Positions 1-6,678 of a stretch of DNA of 14,583 nucleotides are shown piece by piece; within the stretch, counting starts at the first letter, position 1, and each line of letters starts with the position of its first letter. The DNA is taken from the NCBI GenBank assembly GCA_028276125.1, contig JAPYWY010000012.1, positions 1 to 14,583 on the forward strand. The letters are read 5' to 3'. The notes under the pieces were generated by a model that saw only the letters and a list, made by a program, of their open reading frames with translations, was not told where the DNA came from and did not search any database. The position numbers were made by a program, and so were the translations under genes. The DNA is from Pseudothermotoga sp. (GTDB lineage Bacteria > Thermotogota > Thermotogae > Thermotogales > DSM-5069).

Positions 1-178
1 TTATGTAATGTCTCACGTAAAAAGGTGCATCGACCCTGTCGAACTGTCCCTCTTCTATGAGCCTGAGCTTCCACACGGGTATGGCCGTCTTTTCTGAAAG
101 TTGCTCAAGCGTTAGACCAAGCGCTTCTCGCGCCTTCTTCAGCGTTTCACCGATGACGATCCACTTTTCTTTTTCCAC
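1..178 (-). CDS. RodZ-like helix-turn-helix protein, N-terminal fragment
   Basis: Partial gene: 59 codons from a GTG start at 178-176, running off the left edge of the window. The visible part is a small helix-turn-helix domain of the HTH_25/RodZ N-terminal type. It has the hallmark spacing of a G-x-x-L-K-x-A-R-E stretch (residues 10-18), GLTLEQLSEKT (21-31), an L-x-x-I-E-E-G segment (38-44) and the family-typical PFYVRHYI (52-59). In RodZ this domain is cytoplasmic and contacts MreB, and a membrane segment and a periplasmic part follow; those would lie outside the window. The start is chosen because GAGGTG (192-187) sits eight bases upstream and an in-frame TGA lies at 193-191; another in-frame GTG at 187-185 overlaps that ribosome site and is less likely. 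It follows the kinase stop codon by 22 bases, so it is probably the last gene seen here of the left operon. A stand-alone HTH regulator of the same fold cannot be excluded. Confidence 0.7.
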   Translation of the reverse strand, partial: MEKEKWIVIGETLKKAREALGLTLEQLSEKTAIPVWKLRLIEEGQFDRVDAPFYVRHYI

Positions 179-200
179 ACGAACCACACCTCAAACTTGG

Positions 201-875
201 CTAAACTTTATTATACCAGTTCTCCAAGGTTCTGAGTCCTTGACTGTCCAAACAGCGAACCGCCTCTGTTCTAAGACTTTCCTGAATTGCTTCGAGCACG
301 AGTGATCTGTGCCGTTCGTTCTCAACGAAGTCCAATTCGTCTCCGTCCACGATCAGAACGTTTCCCTTCACATCTGCAAAGAACGTCTCATCGTAGAACT
401 TCACCAACTGATGCCAGTATTCTTCCTCAACGTTCATTTCGTACGGTCTTCCTCTCTTTCTGATGCGCTTCATCGCCGTTTCAGCGCTGCACTTGATGTA
501 CACCAACAACTTCGGTTGTGGCGAGATCTTCGACATCGTTCCGTAAAACTGTTCGTAAACGGTGTACTCCACAGGCTGAAGGAAACCCAAACGCTTCTGC
601 ATCCTCACGAAGACGAAATCTCCAAGCATCGAGCGATCCATGACGGCACGTTCGATCCGATTCGCTTGTTGCAGCTGGAGAAATCTCTTGTGCAAAAAGT
701 AAAGTTCCATGGTGAGACACCATCTGTGCCTATCGGCGTAGTATCTTTCCAACAGCTGATCGGCGATCTTGTCGTTCATCTCGTAGAAGCCCCTCACACC
801 CCATTCCCTCTCGAGTATTTCCACCAACGCTGTCTTGCCAGCCCCCACCGTTCCTTCGACGACGATCTCAAGCAC
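201..875 (-). CDS. Deoxynucleoside kinase paralogue 1 (variant base-binding site)
   Basis: A 224-residue deoxynucleoside kinase of the dCK/dGK/dAK family, predicted to phosphorylate a deoxynucleoside to its 5'-monophosphate in the cytoplasm for salvage. Visible motifs are the P-loop GTVGAGKT (8-15), the DRS motif (80-82) followed by Asp86, and an arginine-rich LID RIRKRGR (137-143). Arg64 and Asp86 fall at the positions of dCK Arg104 and Asp133. The position equivalent to the base-binding Gln97 of human dCK (pattern W-x-x-x-x-Q-x-Y) is Glu57 here, whereas the neighbouring paralogue keeps Gln. The start is GTG, with AAAGGAGG seven bases upstream. The first eight bases overlap the end of paralogue 2, so the two are probably translated together, as in the paired dAK/dGK genes of lactobacilli. 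Family assignment is firm; the substrate is not known. Confidence 0.88.
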   Translation of the reverse strand: MLEIVVEGTVGAGKTALVEILEREWGVRGFYEMNDKIADQLLERYYADRHRWCLTMELYFLHKRFLQLQQANRIERAVMDRSMLGDFVFVRMQKRLGFLQPVEYTVYEQFYGTMSKISPQPKLLVYIKCSAETAMKRIRKRGRPYEMNVEEEYWHQLVKFYDETFFADVKGNVLIVDGDELDFVENERHRSLVLEAIQESLRTEAVRCLDSQGLRTLENWYNKV

Positions 876-1527
876 GTTGATTCCTCCTTTTGAGCTCTTT
901 TCCGTCGTACAGCCAAACTCCCTTCTCTTGTGTTTCCAAGACAGAGACGATGGCGTTCTCGATGCTGGAAAAGCTTTCGTCCATCGAATCGGATTCGACG
1001 ATCAACAGACTGGAGAGATCGTAATCTGCGAAGTATCTCTCGTACTCTTCGTTCAAAGCATGCCAGTACGCTTCATCGATGGAGAGTTCCCAACTTCTTC
1101 CCCTCTTCTTGATCCGTTCTATCGCCGTTCGAGTCGAACAGTGAAGATAGATCATCAACTGTGGTGGAAAAGAATACTTCAAGAACTCTCCTTGAACCTC
1201 CCGATAGATGTCGTACTCGAGCTGATTCATCTCTCTCCTTCTCAAAAGTACTGTTGGAAAAATGTGATCGCAGAAGATGCTTCTGTCCATCACCACGTTT
1301 CCGATCTGCTTCGCCAGCTCCATCTGTTGAAACCTCTTCGTCAAAAAATAGATCTGCAAGTGAAAACCCCACTTCGCGGGATCAGCGTAGAAGTTGCTCA
1401 GAAGATCGATGATCTTTTCGTCCGTCAACTCGTAGAGGGGTTTCAAACCGAGCCTCTCCGAGATGACCTTGATGAGCGTGGTCTTACCAGCTCCAACCGT
1501 TCCCTCGACGACGATCTTCGGTCTCAC
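868..1527 (-). CDS. Deoxynucleoside kinase paralogue 2
   Basis: A 219-residue deoxynucleoside kinase, clearly a tandem paralogue of the gene just downstream. It has the P-loop GTVGAGKT (9-16), the substrate-binding segment W53-G-F-H-L-Q58-I-Y60 with the canonical Gln, Arg65, the DRS motif (81-83) with Asp87, and the LID RIKKRGR (138-144). These residues match the deoxyadenosine/deoxyguanosine kinase branch by eye. By comparison with the lactobacillus enzymes, the two products could form a heterodimer with different specificities; this is inference. The GTG start (1527-1525) overlaps the TGA of the phosphatase gene as GTGA, a sign of coupled translation, with GGTGG as a modest ribosome site. 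Placement in a unit with uvrB fits supply of deoxynucleotides for repair synthesis. The exact substrate cannot be read from sequence. Confidence 0.88.
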   Translation of the reverse strand: MRPKIVVEGTVGAGKTTLIKVISERLGLKPLYELTDEKIIDLLSNFYADPAKWGFHLQIYFLTKRFQQMELAKQIGNVVMDRSIFCDHIFPTVLLRRREMNQLEYDIYREVQGEFLKYSFPPQLMIYLHCSTRTAIERIKKRGRSWELSIDEAYWHALNEEYERYFADYDLSSLLIVESDSMDESFSSIENAIVSVLETQEKGVWLYDGKELKRRNQRA

Positions 1528-2288
1528 AGTTCCACCAGAGCAGATCTCAACTGCTCAAATATCGATGGCACGGCGGCAACTATCTCACCGCTCTCCAAAT
1601 CGAACTCACCGTTCAGCCCACCAACCACAACGCCGGCTTCCCGTGCGATCAAAACCCCAGCCGCCACATCCCAAGGTTTCAGACCGATTTCCCAGTATCC
1701 ATCGAACCTTCCACAGGCAAGATAACACAGCTCGAGGGCCGAGGAACCTATGATCCTGACCTCCTGACACACCTCGGTGAGCTTCTCAACGCTTCTCATC
1801 AACCATTTCAACTTCGTTTCATCGTAGGGCCATCCGGTGACCAAGAGCGATCGATCCATGGTCGGTCTCTTCTCGTTCAAGATGCGTTTGTCGTTCAGGA
1901 AGACCCCCTTTCCAAGCTCTGCGTAGAACATCTCGTTCGTGAAGGGAATGTAAATCGCTCCTTCCACGATCTCGCCAAAACTCATCTTAGCTATGCTCAC
2001 AGCGAAGTACGGCAAGGAGTGAGAGTAATTCAACGTACCATCGATGGGATCGACAACGAAGATTGTTTCACCGTTGGGTATCTTTGTCTCCTCACAGCCT
2101 TCCTCCAGAACAAAGGCAGCGTCGGGGTAATGCTCCTTCAAAACCTCGACTATGACCTTCTGGCATTCGACGTCCGCCTGGGTCACCACGTCCGCCCTCA
2201 TGCTCTTCGTTTTTATCGAGAGCTCCTTCTCGAAAAATCGCATGGCGATCTCGCCGGCCTTTTTTGCAGCCTCACAGATGGGCCTCAT
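1524..2288 (-). CDS. Inositol monophosphatase / FBPase-like phosphatase
   Basis: A 254-residue Mg2+-dependent phosphatase of the inositol monophosphatase superfamily, about the length I recall for the T. maritima IMPase (TM1415). The metal-binding set is complete: Glu62-Glu63 in LEEG, the signature DPIDGT (80-85) followed by N87, and Asp207 in WDVAAG (206-211). Thermophile members often act on both inositol-1-phosphate and fructose-1,6-bisphosphate; inositol phosphates feed the solute di-myo-inositol phosphate in Thermotogales. A role on 3'-phosphoadenosine phosphates (CysQ-like) is a possible alternative. The ATG start at 2288 has GAGGAAAA just upstream and lies inside the last codons of uvrB (17-base overlap). 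The stop overlaps the start of the second kinase. Which substrate it uses in the cell is not evident. Confidence 0.87.
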   Translation of the reverse strand: MRPICEAAKKAGEIAMRFFEKELSIKTKSMRADVVTQADVECQKVIVEVLKEHYPDAAFVLEEGCEETKIPNGETIFVVDPIDGTLNYSHSLPYFAVSIAKMSFGEIVEGAIYIPFTNEMFYAELGKGVFLNDKRILNEKRPTMDRSLLVTGWPYDETKLKWLMRSVEKLTEVCQEVRIIGSSALELCYLACGRFDGYWEIGLKPWDVAAGVLIAREAGVVVGGLNGEFDLESGEIVAAVPSIFEQLRSALVEL

Positions 2289-4248
2289 TTTTCCTCAGCT
2301 CCTCCTTCAATCTGAAGATCTCGTCTCGCAGAACGGCCGCGTCCTCGTACCTCAACTCGCTCGCGGCTCTGTACATCTCTTCCTCCAAAACGGCTATGCG
2401 TTCCTCCAAACCGAGGTCTTTCACAAGATCGAGATACTCCAACTTCGGCTTTTCTTCGATGAACTTTTCGAATATCTCCATCTGCAACGGCTTTATGATG
2501 GGTTTGGGTGTTATGTTGTGCTTCTTGTTGTACTCGAGCTGGATCTTTCTCCTCCTGTTAGTCTCCTCTATCGCTCTCTGCATCGCGGGAGTGATCCTGT
2601 CTGCATACATGAGCACTTTCCCATTGAGATTTCTCGCAACCCTTCCCATTATTTGTATGAGCGTCGTTTCCGATCTCAAGAAACCCTCCTTGTCGCAGTC
2701 CATTATGGCGACGAGAGACACTTCTGGAAGGTCCAAACCCTCCCTGAGGAGGTTTATTCCCACGACGACATCGACATCGCCACGTCTGAGCTTCTTGAGT
2801 ACCTCGATTCGCTCGATCGCGTCGAGCTCAGAATGTATGTAGAGAGCTCTGATGCCCAGTTCGGTCAGATACTCGCTGAGTCTTTCGGCGGTCTTCTTCG
2901 TGAGCACGGTCACGAGAGCCCTTTCACCCCTCTCCACGACCTTCTTGATCTCGAAGACGAGATCGTCTATCTGTCCACTCGTAGGCCTGACTTCGACTTC
3001 CGGATCGACCAATCCTGTTGGTCTGATGAGCTGTTCGACGATCTGCTCGCTCACTTGAAATTCGAACGGACCAGGTGTCGCGGAGACGAAGATGATCCGT
3101 GGTACCTTCTTGAGAAACTCCTCGAAGGTGAGGGGCCGGTTGTCGTAAGCCGAAGGCAATCTGAATCCGTAGTCCACCAAGTTCTTCTTTCGTGAGAACT
3201 CGCCACGCCACATCGCCCTCAACTGTGGCACGGCGATGTGCGATTCGTCTATGAAGACTATGAAGTCCTCGTCAAAATAATCGAGGAGCGTGTAGGGTGG
3301 TTCACCAGGCTGTCGACCATCGAAGTGTCTCGAGTAGTTCTCTATACCGGGACAGTGTCCTATGGATATCAAGAGTTCCAAATCGTGCATGGTTCTCTGT
3401 TGAAGCCTTTGCATCTCGAGCAATTTGCCTTGTCTCTTCAACTCCTCGAGTCTCTCTTTGAGTTCCTCTTTGATCGATTCGACGGCGCGTCTCAGCTTTT
3501 CTTCGGTGGTTATGAACTCCACTGCTGGATAGATCGTGATCTTTTGGTATTCTTCTATGCTCGTTCTGTTCATTTTGTCGAACGATTCTATCCTGTCCAC
3601 GTTCGAGCCGAAGAATTCGACACGTATCCCTTCGTCCTGGTACGTCGGATAGATTTCCAGCACGTCCCCCGCGAGCCTGAAACACCCTTTCAGAGTGATC
3701 TCACTGCTCCTGGAATAGCCGATCCTCGCAAGCTTTTGGGCCACCTCGTGTGGTTCGATCTTTTGACCAACGTGCAGTTGAATGTTCATCGTGTCGAAAT
3801 CCGTTGGATCACCCGAGGCGTAGATACAGGAAACGCTCGCGACGACAACGACGTCCCTTCTCGTCCTCACGGACTTGAACGTGGACATCCTCATACGTAC
3901 CAGAACGTCATTTATGTCGGCGTTCTTTTCGATGTAGAGGTCCTTCGAGGGCACGTACGCCTCGGGTTGGTAGTAATCGTAGTAGCTGATGAAGTATTCA
4001 ACCCTGTTCTTCGGAAAGAACGTTTTGAACTCTCCGTAGAGTTGTGCAGCGAGCGTCTTGTTCGGCGAGATGATCAACGCTGGTCTGCTCAACCGCGCGA
4101 TCACATTCGCCATCGTGAAGGTCTTACCGCTGCCCGTCACACCTATGAGCGTCTGGAACCTGTAACCCTTCAGAACTCCTTCAACGAGTCTTTCTATCGC
4201 CTGAGGCTGATCTCCAGTGGGCTCGAAATCGCTCACCAGTTCGAACAA
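2272..4248 (-). CDS. uvrB: Excinuclease ABC subunit B
   Basis: Full-length UvrB (658 residues), the helicase-like damage-verification subunit of nucleotide-excision repair, which takes over DNA from UvrA and recruits UvrC. It starts with the family-typical SDFEPTGDQPQAI. Other motifs are Walker A GVTGSGKT (36-43), the damage-probing beta-hairpin with its run of tyrosines between residues 89 and 114, the DESH box (334-337), helicase motif V around INLLREGLDLPEV (499-511), motif VI QIMGRVARN (532-540), and a C-terminal UVR domain (about 614-650) that binds UvrC. The start codon is TTG at 4248-4246, with GGGGGT about nine bases upstream; it places the N terminus where other UvrBs begin. It lies 21 bases after the SYLF gene and overlaps the phosphatase gene, so it appears to be an operon member without its own visible SOS box. 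Confidence 0.97.
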   Translation of the reverse strand: MFELVSDFEPTGDQPQAIERLVEGVLKGYRFQTLIGVTGSGKTFTMANVIARLSRPALIISPNKTLAAQLYGEFKTFFPKNRVEYFISYYDYYQPEAYVPSKDLYIEKNADINDVLVRMRMSTFKSVRTRRDVVVVASVSCIYASGDPTDFDTMNIQLHVGQKIEPHEVAQKLARIGYSRSSEITLKGCFRLAGDVLEIYPTYQDEGIRVEFFGSNVDRIESFDKMNRTSIEEYQKITIYPAVEFITTEEKLRRAVESIKEELKERLEELKRQGKLLEMQRLQQRTMHDLELLISIGHCPGIENYSRHFDGRQPGEPPYTLLDYFDEDFIVFIDESHIAVPQLRAMWRGEFSRKKNLVDYGFRLPSAYDNRPLTFEEFLKKVPRIIFVSATPGPFEFQVSEQIVEQLIRPTGLVDPEVEVRPTSGQIDDLVFEIKKVVERGERALVTVLTKKTAERLSEYLTELGIRALYIHSELDAIERIEVLKKLRRGDVDVVVGINLLREGLDLPEVSLVAIMDCDKEGFLRSETTLIQIMGRVARNLNGKVLMYADRITPAMQRAIEETNRRRKIQLEYNKKHNITPKPIIKPLQMEIFEKFIEEKPKLEYLDLVKDLGLEERIAVLEEEMYRAASELRYEDAAVLRDEIFRLKEELRKNEAHL

Positions 4249-4269
4249 AATGTCTATACCCCCGATCCT

Positions 4270-4941
4270 TCACTCATTCGGCTGTAGATAGATCATGCCG
4301 TTGAGGTACTTGATCAGTTCGACGGCTTCTTTTGTTTGAGGTTCGCGCCTCATCATCTCATCGCTCGTCAGCAACGAACCGTAGTATTCCTTGTTCGCGT
4401 CGTTGTCCACTTGGACGATCGAACCCTGCAAGGATAGGCCTGCGAAGAAGCCTTTGCTCACGGAGTAAGAATAGATCGAAGATTGGAGTCTGTAGTCCGT
4501 TTCTGCCGACAGCGACCTTCCCATCGGGCCCGCTGCGATGCTGATGTTGCCACCGAGCGTGATGTTACCCGATACGAGGTTCTTCACCGCCTGTTCGTTC
4601 ATCAGTACGAGGACCAATCCGACGTTCTGAATCCCCAACTGCGCTCCAAGGCTCAAACCTGTGAGCTTCAAGAACACCGGTCCGTACCATTTACCACTCG
4701 GCACGTCACGTCTGAGGAGGAAACCTTCCCCGTACTGTCCACCGATGACCAAACCAACTCTGATCAACGACGGAAAGATCGCGAGGCCTTCGGACTGTCT
4801 CAAGAGCTCGACGAAAGCCCCGCTGTCCGGTATGCTCGACAGTTCTTTCAGGATCGAGAGTGCCGAACTCAGCCTTTCGTTCGCAGGAACAGCGAAGATC
4901 AACAGAGGCACGCACAGCATCAGGATCACCACTTTCTTCAT
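4270..4941 (-). CDS. Secreted SYLF (Ysc84/DUF500) domain protein
   Basis: A 223-residue exported protein. Residues 1-20 form a signal peptide: two lysines, then a hydrophobic run ending FAVPA. The rest is a SYLF domain, with FVELLRQSEGLAIFP (43-57), the central glycine-rich L-K-L-T-G-L-S-L-G-A-Q-L-G-I-Q (92-105), VLVLMN (110-115) and a C-terminal F-F-A-G-L-S-L-Q-G (165-173). Eukaryotic SYLF proteins bind phosphoinositides and actin; bacterial secreted versions have no settled role, with lipid or envelope binding most likely. The ATG start at 4941 is supported by GGGAGGTG and by the signal peptide. The reading frame stays open upstream for another 385 codons opposite the ferredoxin and dnaA, but that part is antisense shadow. 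It is the first gene of the left minus-strand unit, 21 bases ahead of uvrB, an unexpected partner. Confidence 0.87.
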   Translation of the reverse strand: MKKVVILMLCVPLLIFAVPANERLSSALSILKELSSIPDSGAFVELLRQSEGLAIFPSLIRVGLVIGGQYGEGFLLRRDVPSGKWYGPVFLKLTGLSLGAQLGIQNVGLVLVLMNEQAVKNLVSGNITLGGNISIAAGPMGRSLSAETDYRLQSSIYSYSVSKGFFAGLSLQGSIVQVDNDANKEYYGSLLTSDEMMRREPQTKEAVELIKYLNGMIYLQPNE

Positions 4942-4962
4942 GGTAACACCTCCCTTTAAGAG

Positions 4963-4992
4963 TTTACTACGTTGGGGTCTTTCTACTATAAT
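4963..4992 (+). promoter_or_regulatory. Promoter of the ferredoxin gene
   Basis: TTTACT (4963-4968) and a consensus TATAAT (4987-4992) are separated by 18 bases. Transcription would begin near 4999, giving a leader of about 30 bases that contains the ribosome site AGGAGGTG (5015-5022). The TATAAT overlaps its reverse complement TATTAT (4988-4993) on the other strand, which could serve the divergent SYLF gene, though no good -35 element for that direction is visible. Confidence 0.6.
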
Positions 4993-5028
4993 AAGACTTA
5001 GGTTCAAAGACCACAGGAGGTGTTTGAA

Positions 5029-5211
5029 ATGAGAGTCAGGGTTGACGAAGCTGCTTGCATCGGCTGCGGCGTTTGCGAAAGCCTTTGTCCTGAGGTGTTC
5101 AAACTTGCAGACGATGGCAAGGCGAAGGTTCTTCAACCAGAGACGGAGGAGAGCTGCGCGCGCGACGCTGCCGACAGCTGCCCAACAGGTGCGATCCACA
5201 TCGAGGAGTGA
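5029..5211 (+). CDS. [4Fe-4S] ferredoxin, 60 residues
   Basis: Small low-potential electron carrier. The four cluster ligands are Cys10, Cys13, Cys16 (C-I-G-C-G-V-C) and Cys51, followed by the usual proline (CPTGAI). Cys20 and Cys43 occupy the positions of the disulfide found in the crystal structure of T. maritima ferredoxin, which has the same length and a very similar sequence as I recall it. In Thermotogales it serves pyruvate:ferredoxin oxidoreductase and the electron-bifurcating hydrogenase. The ATG at 5029 is preferred over the GTG at 5020 because AGGAGGTG lies six bases before it and the GTG is part of that ribosome site; the result matches the 60-residue family length. It has its own promoter and terminator, so it is monocistronic between the SYLF gene and dnaA. 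Confidence 0.96.
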   Translation: MRVRVDEAACIGCGVCESLCPEVFKLADDGKAKVLQPETEESCARDAADSCPTGAIHIEE

Positions 5212-5241
5212 AAAGAGGCGGATCTCCGCCTCTTTTCTTTT
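5211..5241 (+). terminator. Intrinsic terminator after the ferredoxin gene
   Basis: GAGGCGG (5215-5221) pairs with CCGCCTC (5226-5232) around an ATCT loop. The stem is extended by AAAA (5211-5214) pairing with TTTT (5233-5236), and CTTTT follows. The hairpin begins at the last base of the stop codon. It isolates the ferredoxin transcript from dnaA. Confidence 0.9.
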
Positions 5242-5255
5242 CCTTGCGATCCGGT

Positions 5256-5288
5256 GGAACTTTTTTAGAACATAAACAATTCTGTTCC
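5256..5288 (+). promoter_or_regulatory. GAAC/GTTC half-site cluster upstream of dnaA
   Basis: GGAAC (5256-5260), GAACA (5268-5272) and TGTTCC (5283-5288) lie in an AT-rich stretch ending one base before the dnaA -35 element. The last two form an inverted repeat GAACA-N10-TGTTC. The first two form a direct repeat GAAC-N7-GAAC, which read on the other strand has the GTTC-N7-GTTC shape of alphaproteobacterial LexA boxes. It may be an operator. Chance is also possible because the half-site is only four or five bases. Confidence 0.3.
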
Positions 5289-5317
5289 TTGATCTTTCCC
5301 CACCTCGGTTGGATAAT
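5289..5317 (+). promoter_or_regulatory. Promoter of dnaA
   Basis: TTGATC (5289-5294), a 17-base spacer and GATAAT (5312-5317). Transcription would start near 5324, about 32 bases before the chosen dnaA ATG. This excludes the in-frame TTG at 5323 as the start. Confidence 0.6.
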
Positions 5318-5355
5318 AGTAATTGCTCACCTTTCAGACAGATTGGGGTTTCACT

Positions 5356-6678
5356 ATGAAAGAAAAGATCATAGAGGCTTTGAAGGCCAAACTGAATCGC
5401 CGAGTTTGGGATAGTTGGTTCAGCACTTTCGATGTTAAGGAGATCGGGGAAAATCTCGTCATCTTTGAGGTTGGTAACCTCTTCATCAAAGACTGGCTCG
5501 AGATGAAATATGGCAACCTCATAGCACGCACACTGAGAGAGGTCTTCAATCGTCCGATCGAATTCAAGATAGAGCACGCACCTCTGCAGAACCAACCCGA
5601 GGAAGACGAGCGTGAACCTTTGGTGAGAAAAAGGCCGCTCGTTCTGACGCCACTCAACCCCATCTTCACTTTCGAAAACTTCGTCGTGGGTCCAAGCAAC
5701 ATGTTCGCTTACAGTGCATGTCTTGAGGCAGCAAAATTTCCTGGCAAGTACAATCCATTGTTCGTGTACGGCGGTGTGGGACTCGGTAAAACACATTTGC
5801 TCCAAGCCATAGGGCACTACCTCTTCAAACATCAGCCTGAGATGAGGGTCGTCTATCTGACGAGCGAGCGCTTTTTGAACGAGCTGATAGAAGCCATTCA
5901 GAGGGGTACGGCTCAAGAGTTCAGGGAACGATACAGAACGAAGATAGATGTTTTGCTGTTGGACGACGTGCAGTTTCTCATTGGGAAAAACGGCATTCAG
6001 ACTGAGCTGTTTCACACCTTCAACGAGCTCTACAACGCTGGCAAACAGATCGTGATATGTTCCGATAGAGATCCACAGATGCTCGACGGTTTTCAAGACA
6101 GACTGATAAGTCGCTTTCAGATGGGTGTGGTCGTGAAGATCGAAAGACCGGACGTTGAGACGTGCTTCAAGATAGCACAGAAGATGGTCAAACTCGAAGG
6201 CGCGGAACTATCAAAGGACGTTTTGATGCTCGTCGCAGAAAAGTTCAACGACAATATGAGGAGGCTCAAGGGTGCGATCGTCAAACTCTTGATGCACAAG
6301 CAGATCTACAACGAAGACATAGACCTTGCCAAAGCGACGCAGATACTCTCTGTAGAACCATCCTCCAAGTGTGCAACAGTAGAAGAGAGATTGTTCGCTG
6401 TGCTGTGCGAGTTCTTCAAAGTCGTTCCAGAAGAGCTCAGGGGAAACAGCAGGAAAAGCAACGTGCTGATCGCTCGTCAAATGGGCATGTACGTGGCAAA
6501 GAATCACCTGGGTCTGTCGCTCAGAAAGGTCGCCGAGATGTTCAACAAATCACACCCGACCGTATCCAACGCGATTCAGAGGTTCGAACTTAACGTGAAG
6601 AACAACAAATCGCTCGAAGCCATGTTGAACAAGGTCTTGGAGCAGTTCAGAGAGAAGACGGCAAACCAAACGCTGTGA
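5356..6678 (+). CDS. dnaA: Chromosomal replication initiator DnaA
   Basis: Replication initiator AAA+ ATPase that binds and melts the origin. The 440-residue product has the length I recall for T. maritima DnaA. Domain I (about 1-75) contains the W-x-x-W-F pattern and a conserved FIKDWL. A short linker is followed by the AAA+ domain, with Walker A GGVGLGKT (139-146), Walker B LLLDDVQF (200-207), the arginine-finger region around ISRF (251-254) and sensor II MRRLKGAI (301-308). Domain IV (about 340-440) carries the DNA-binding helix-turn-helix SLRKVAEMF and SHPTVSNAI (388-407), where many bacteria have D-H-T-T-V. The ATG at 5356 is chosen by family length and the predicted transcript start; its ribosome site (GGGGTT) is weak. 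The 3' end overlaps the convergent gpsA by 32 bases. Confidence 0.97.
   Translation: MKEKIIEALKAKLNRRVWDSWFSTFDVKEIGENLVIFEVGNLFIKDWLEMKYGNLIARTLREVFNRPIEFKIEHAPLQNQPEEDEREPLVRKRPLVLTPLNPIFTFENFVVGPSNMFAYSACLEAAKFPGKYNPLFVYGGVGLGKTHLLQAIGHYLFKHQPEMRVVYLTSERFLNELIEAIQRGTAQEFRERYRTKIDVLLLDDVQFLIGKNGIQTELFHTFNELYNAGKQIVICSDRDPQMLDGFQDRLISRFQMGVVVKIERPDVETCFKIAQKMVKLEGAELSKDVLMLVAEKFNDNMRRLKGAIVKLLMHKQIYNEDIDLAKATQILSVEPSSKCATVEERLFAVLCEFFKVVPEELRGNSRKSNVLIARQMGMYVAKNHLGLSLRKVAEMFNKSHPTVSNAIQRFELNVKNNKSLEAMLNKVLEQFREKTANQTL

Noticed and set aside
57..305. Plus-strand frame of 82 codons at the left edge.
   Set aside because: It lies opposite the HTH domain fragment and the end of the first kinase, and has no ribosome site or recognisable content.
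2152..4287. Two long plus-strand frames (about 350 codons each) opposite uvrB.
   Set aside because: They lie opposite the complete, motif-rich uvrB sequence, have no ribosome sites, and their translations show no recognisable domain. They are antisense shadows of biased codon use.
4942..6096. Minus-strand frame of 385 codons opposite the ferredoxin and dnaA, continuous with the SYLF gene, which would make a 608-residue protein.
   Set aside because: The SYLF protein has its own ribosome site, ATG and signal peptide at 4941. The upstream part lies opposite two well-conserved genes and shows no domain. It is open because TTA, CTA and TCA codons are rare in the genes opposite it.
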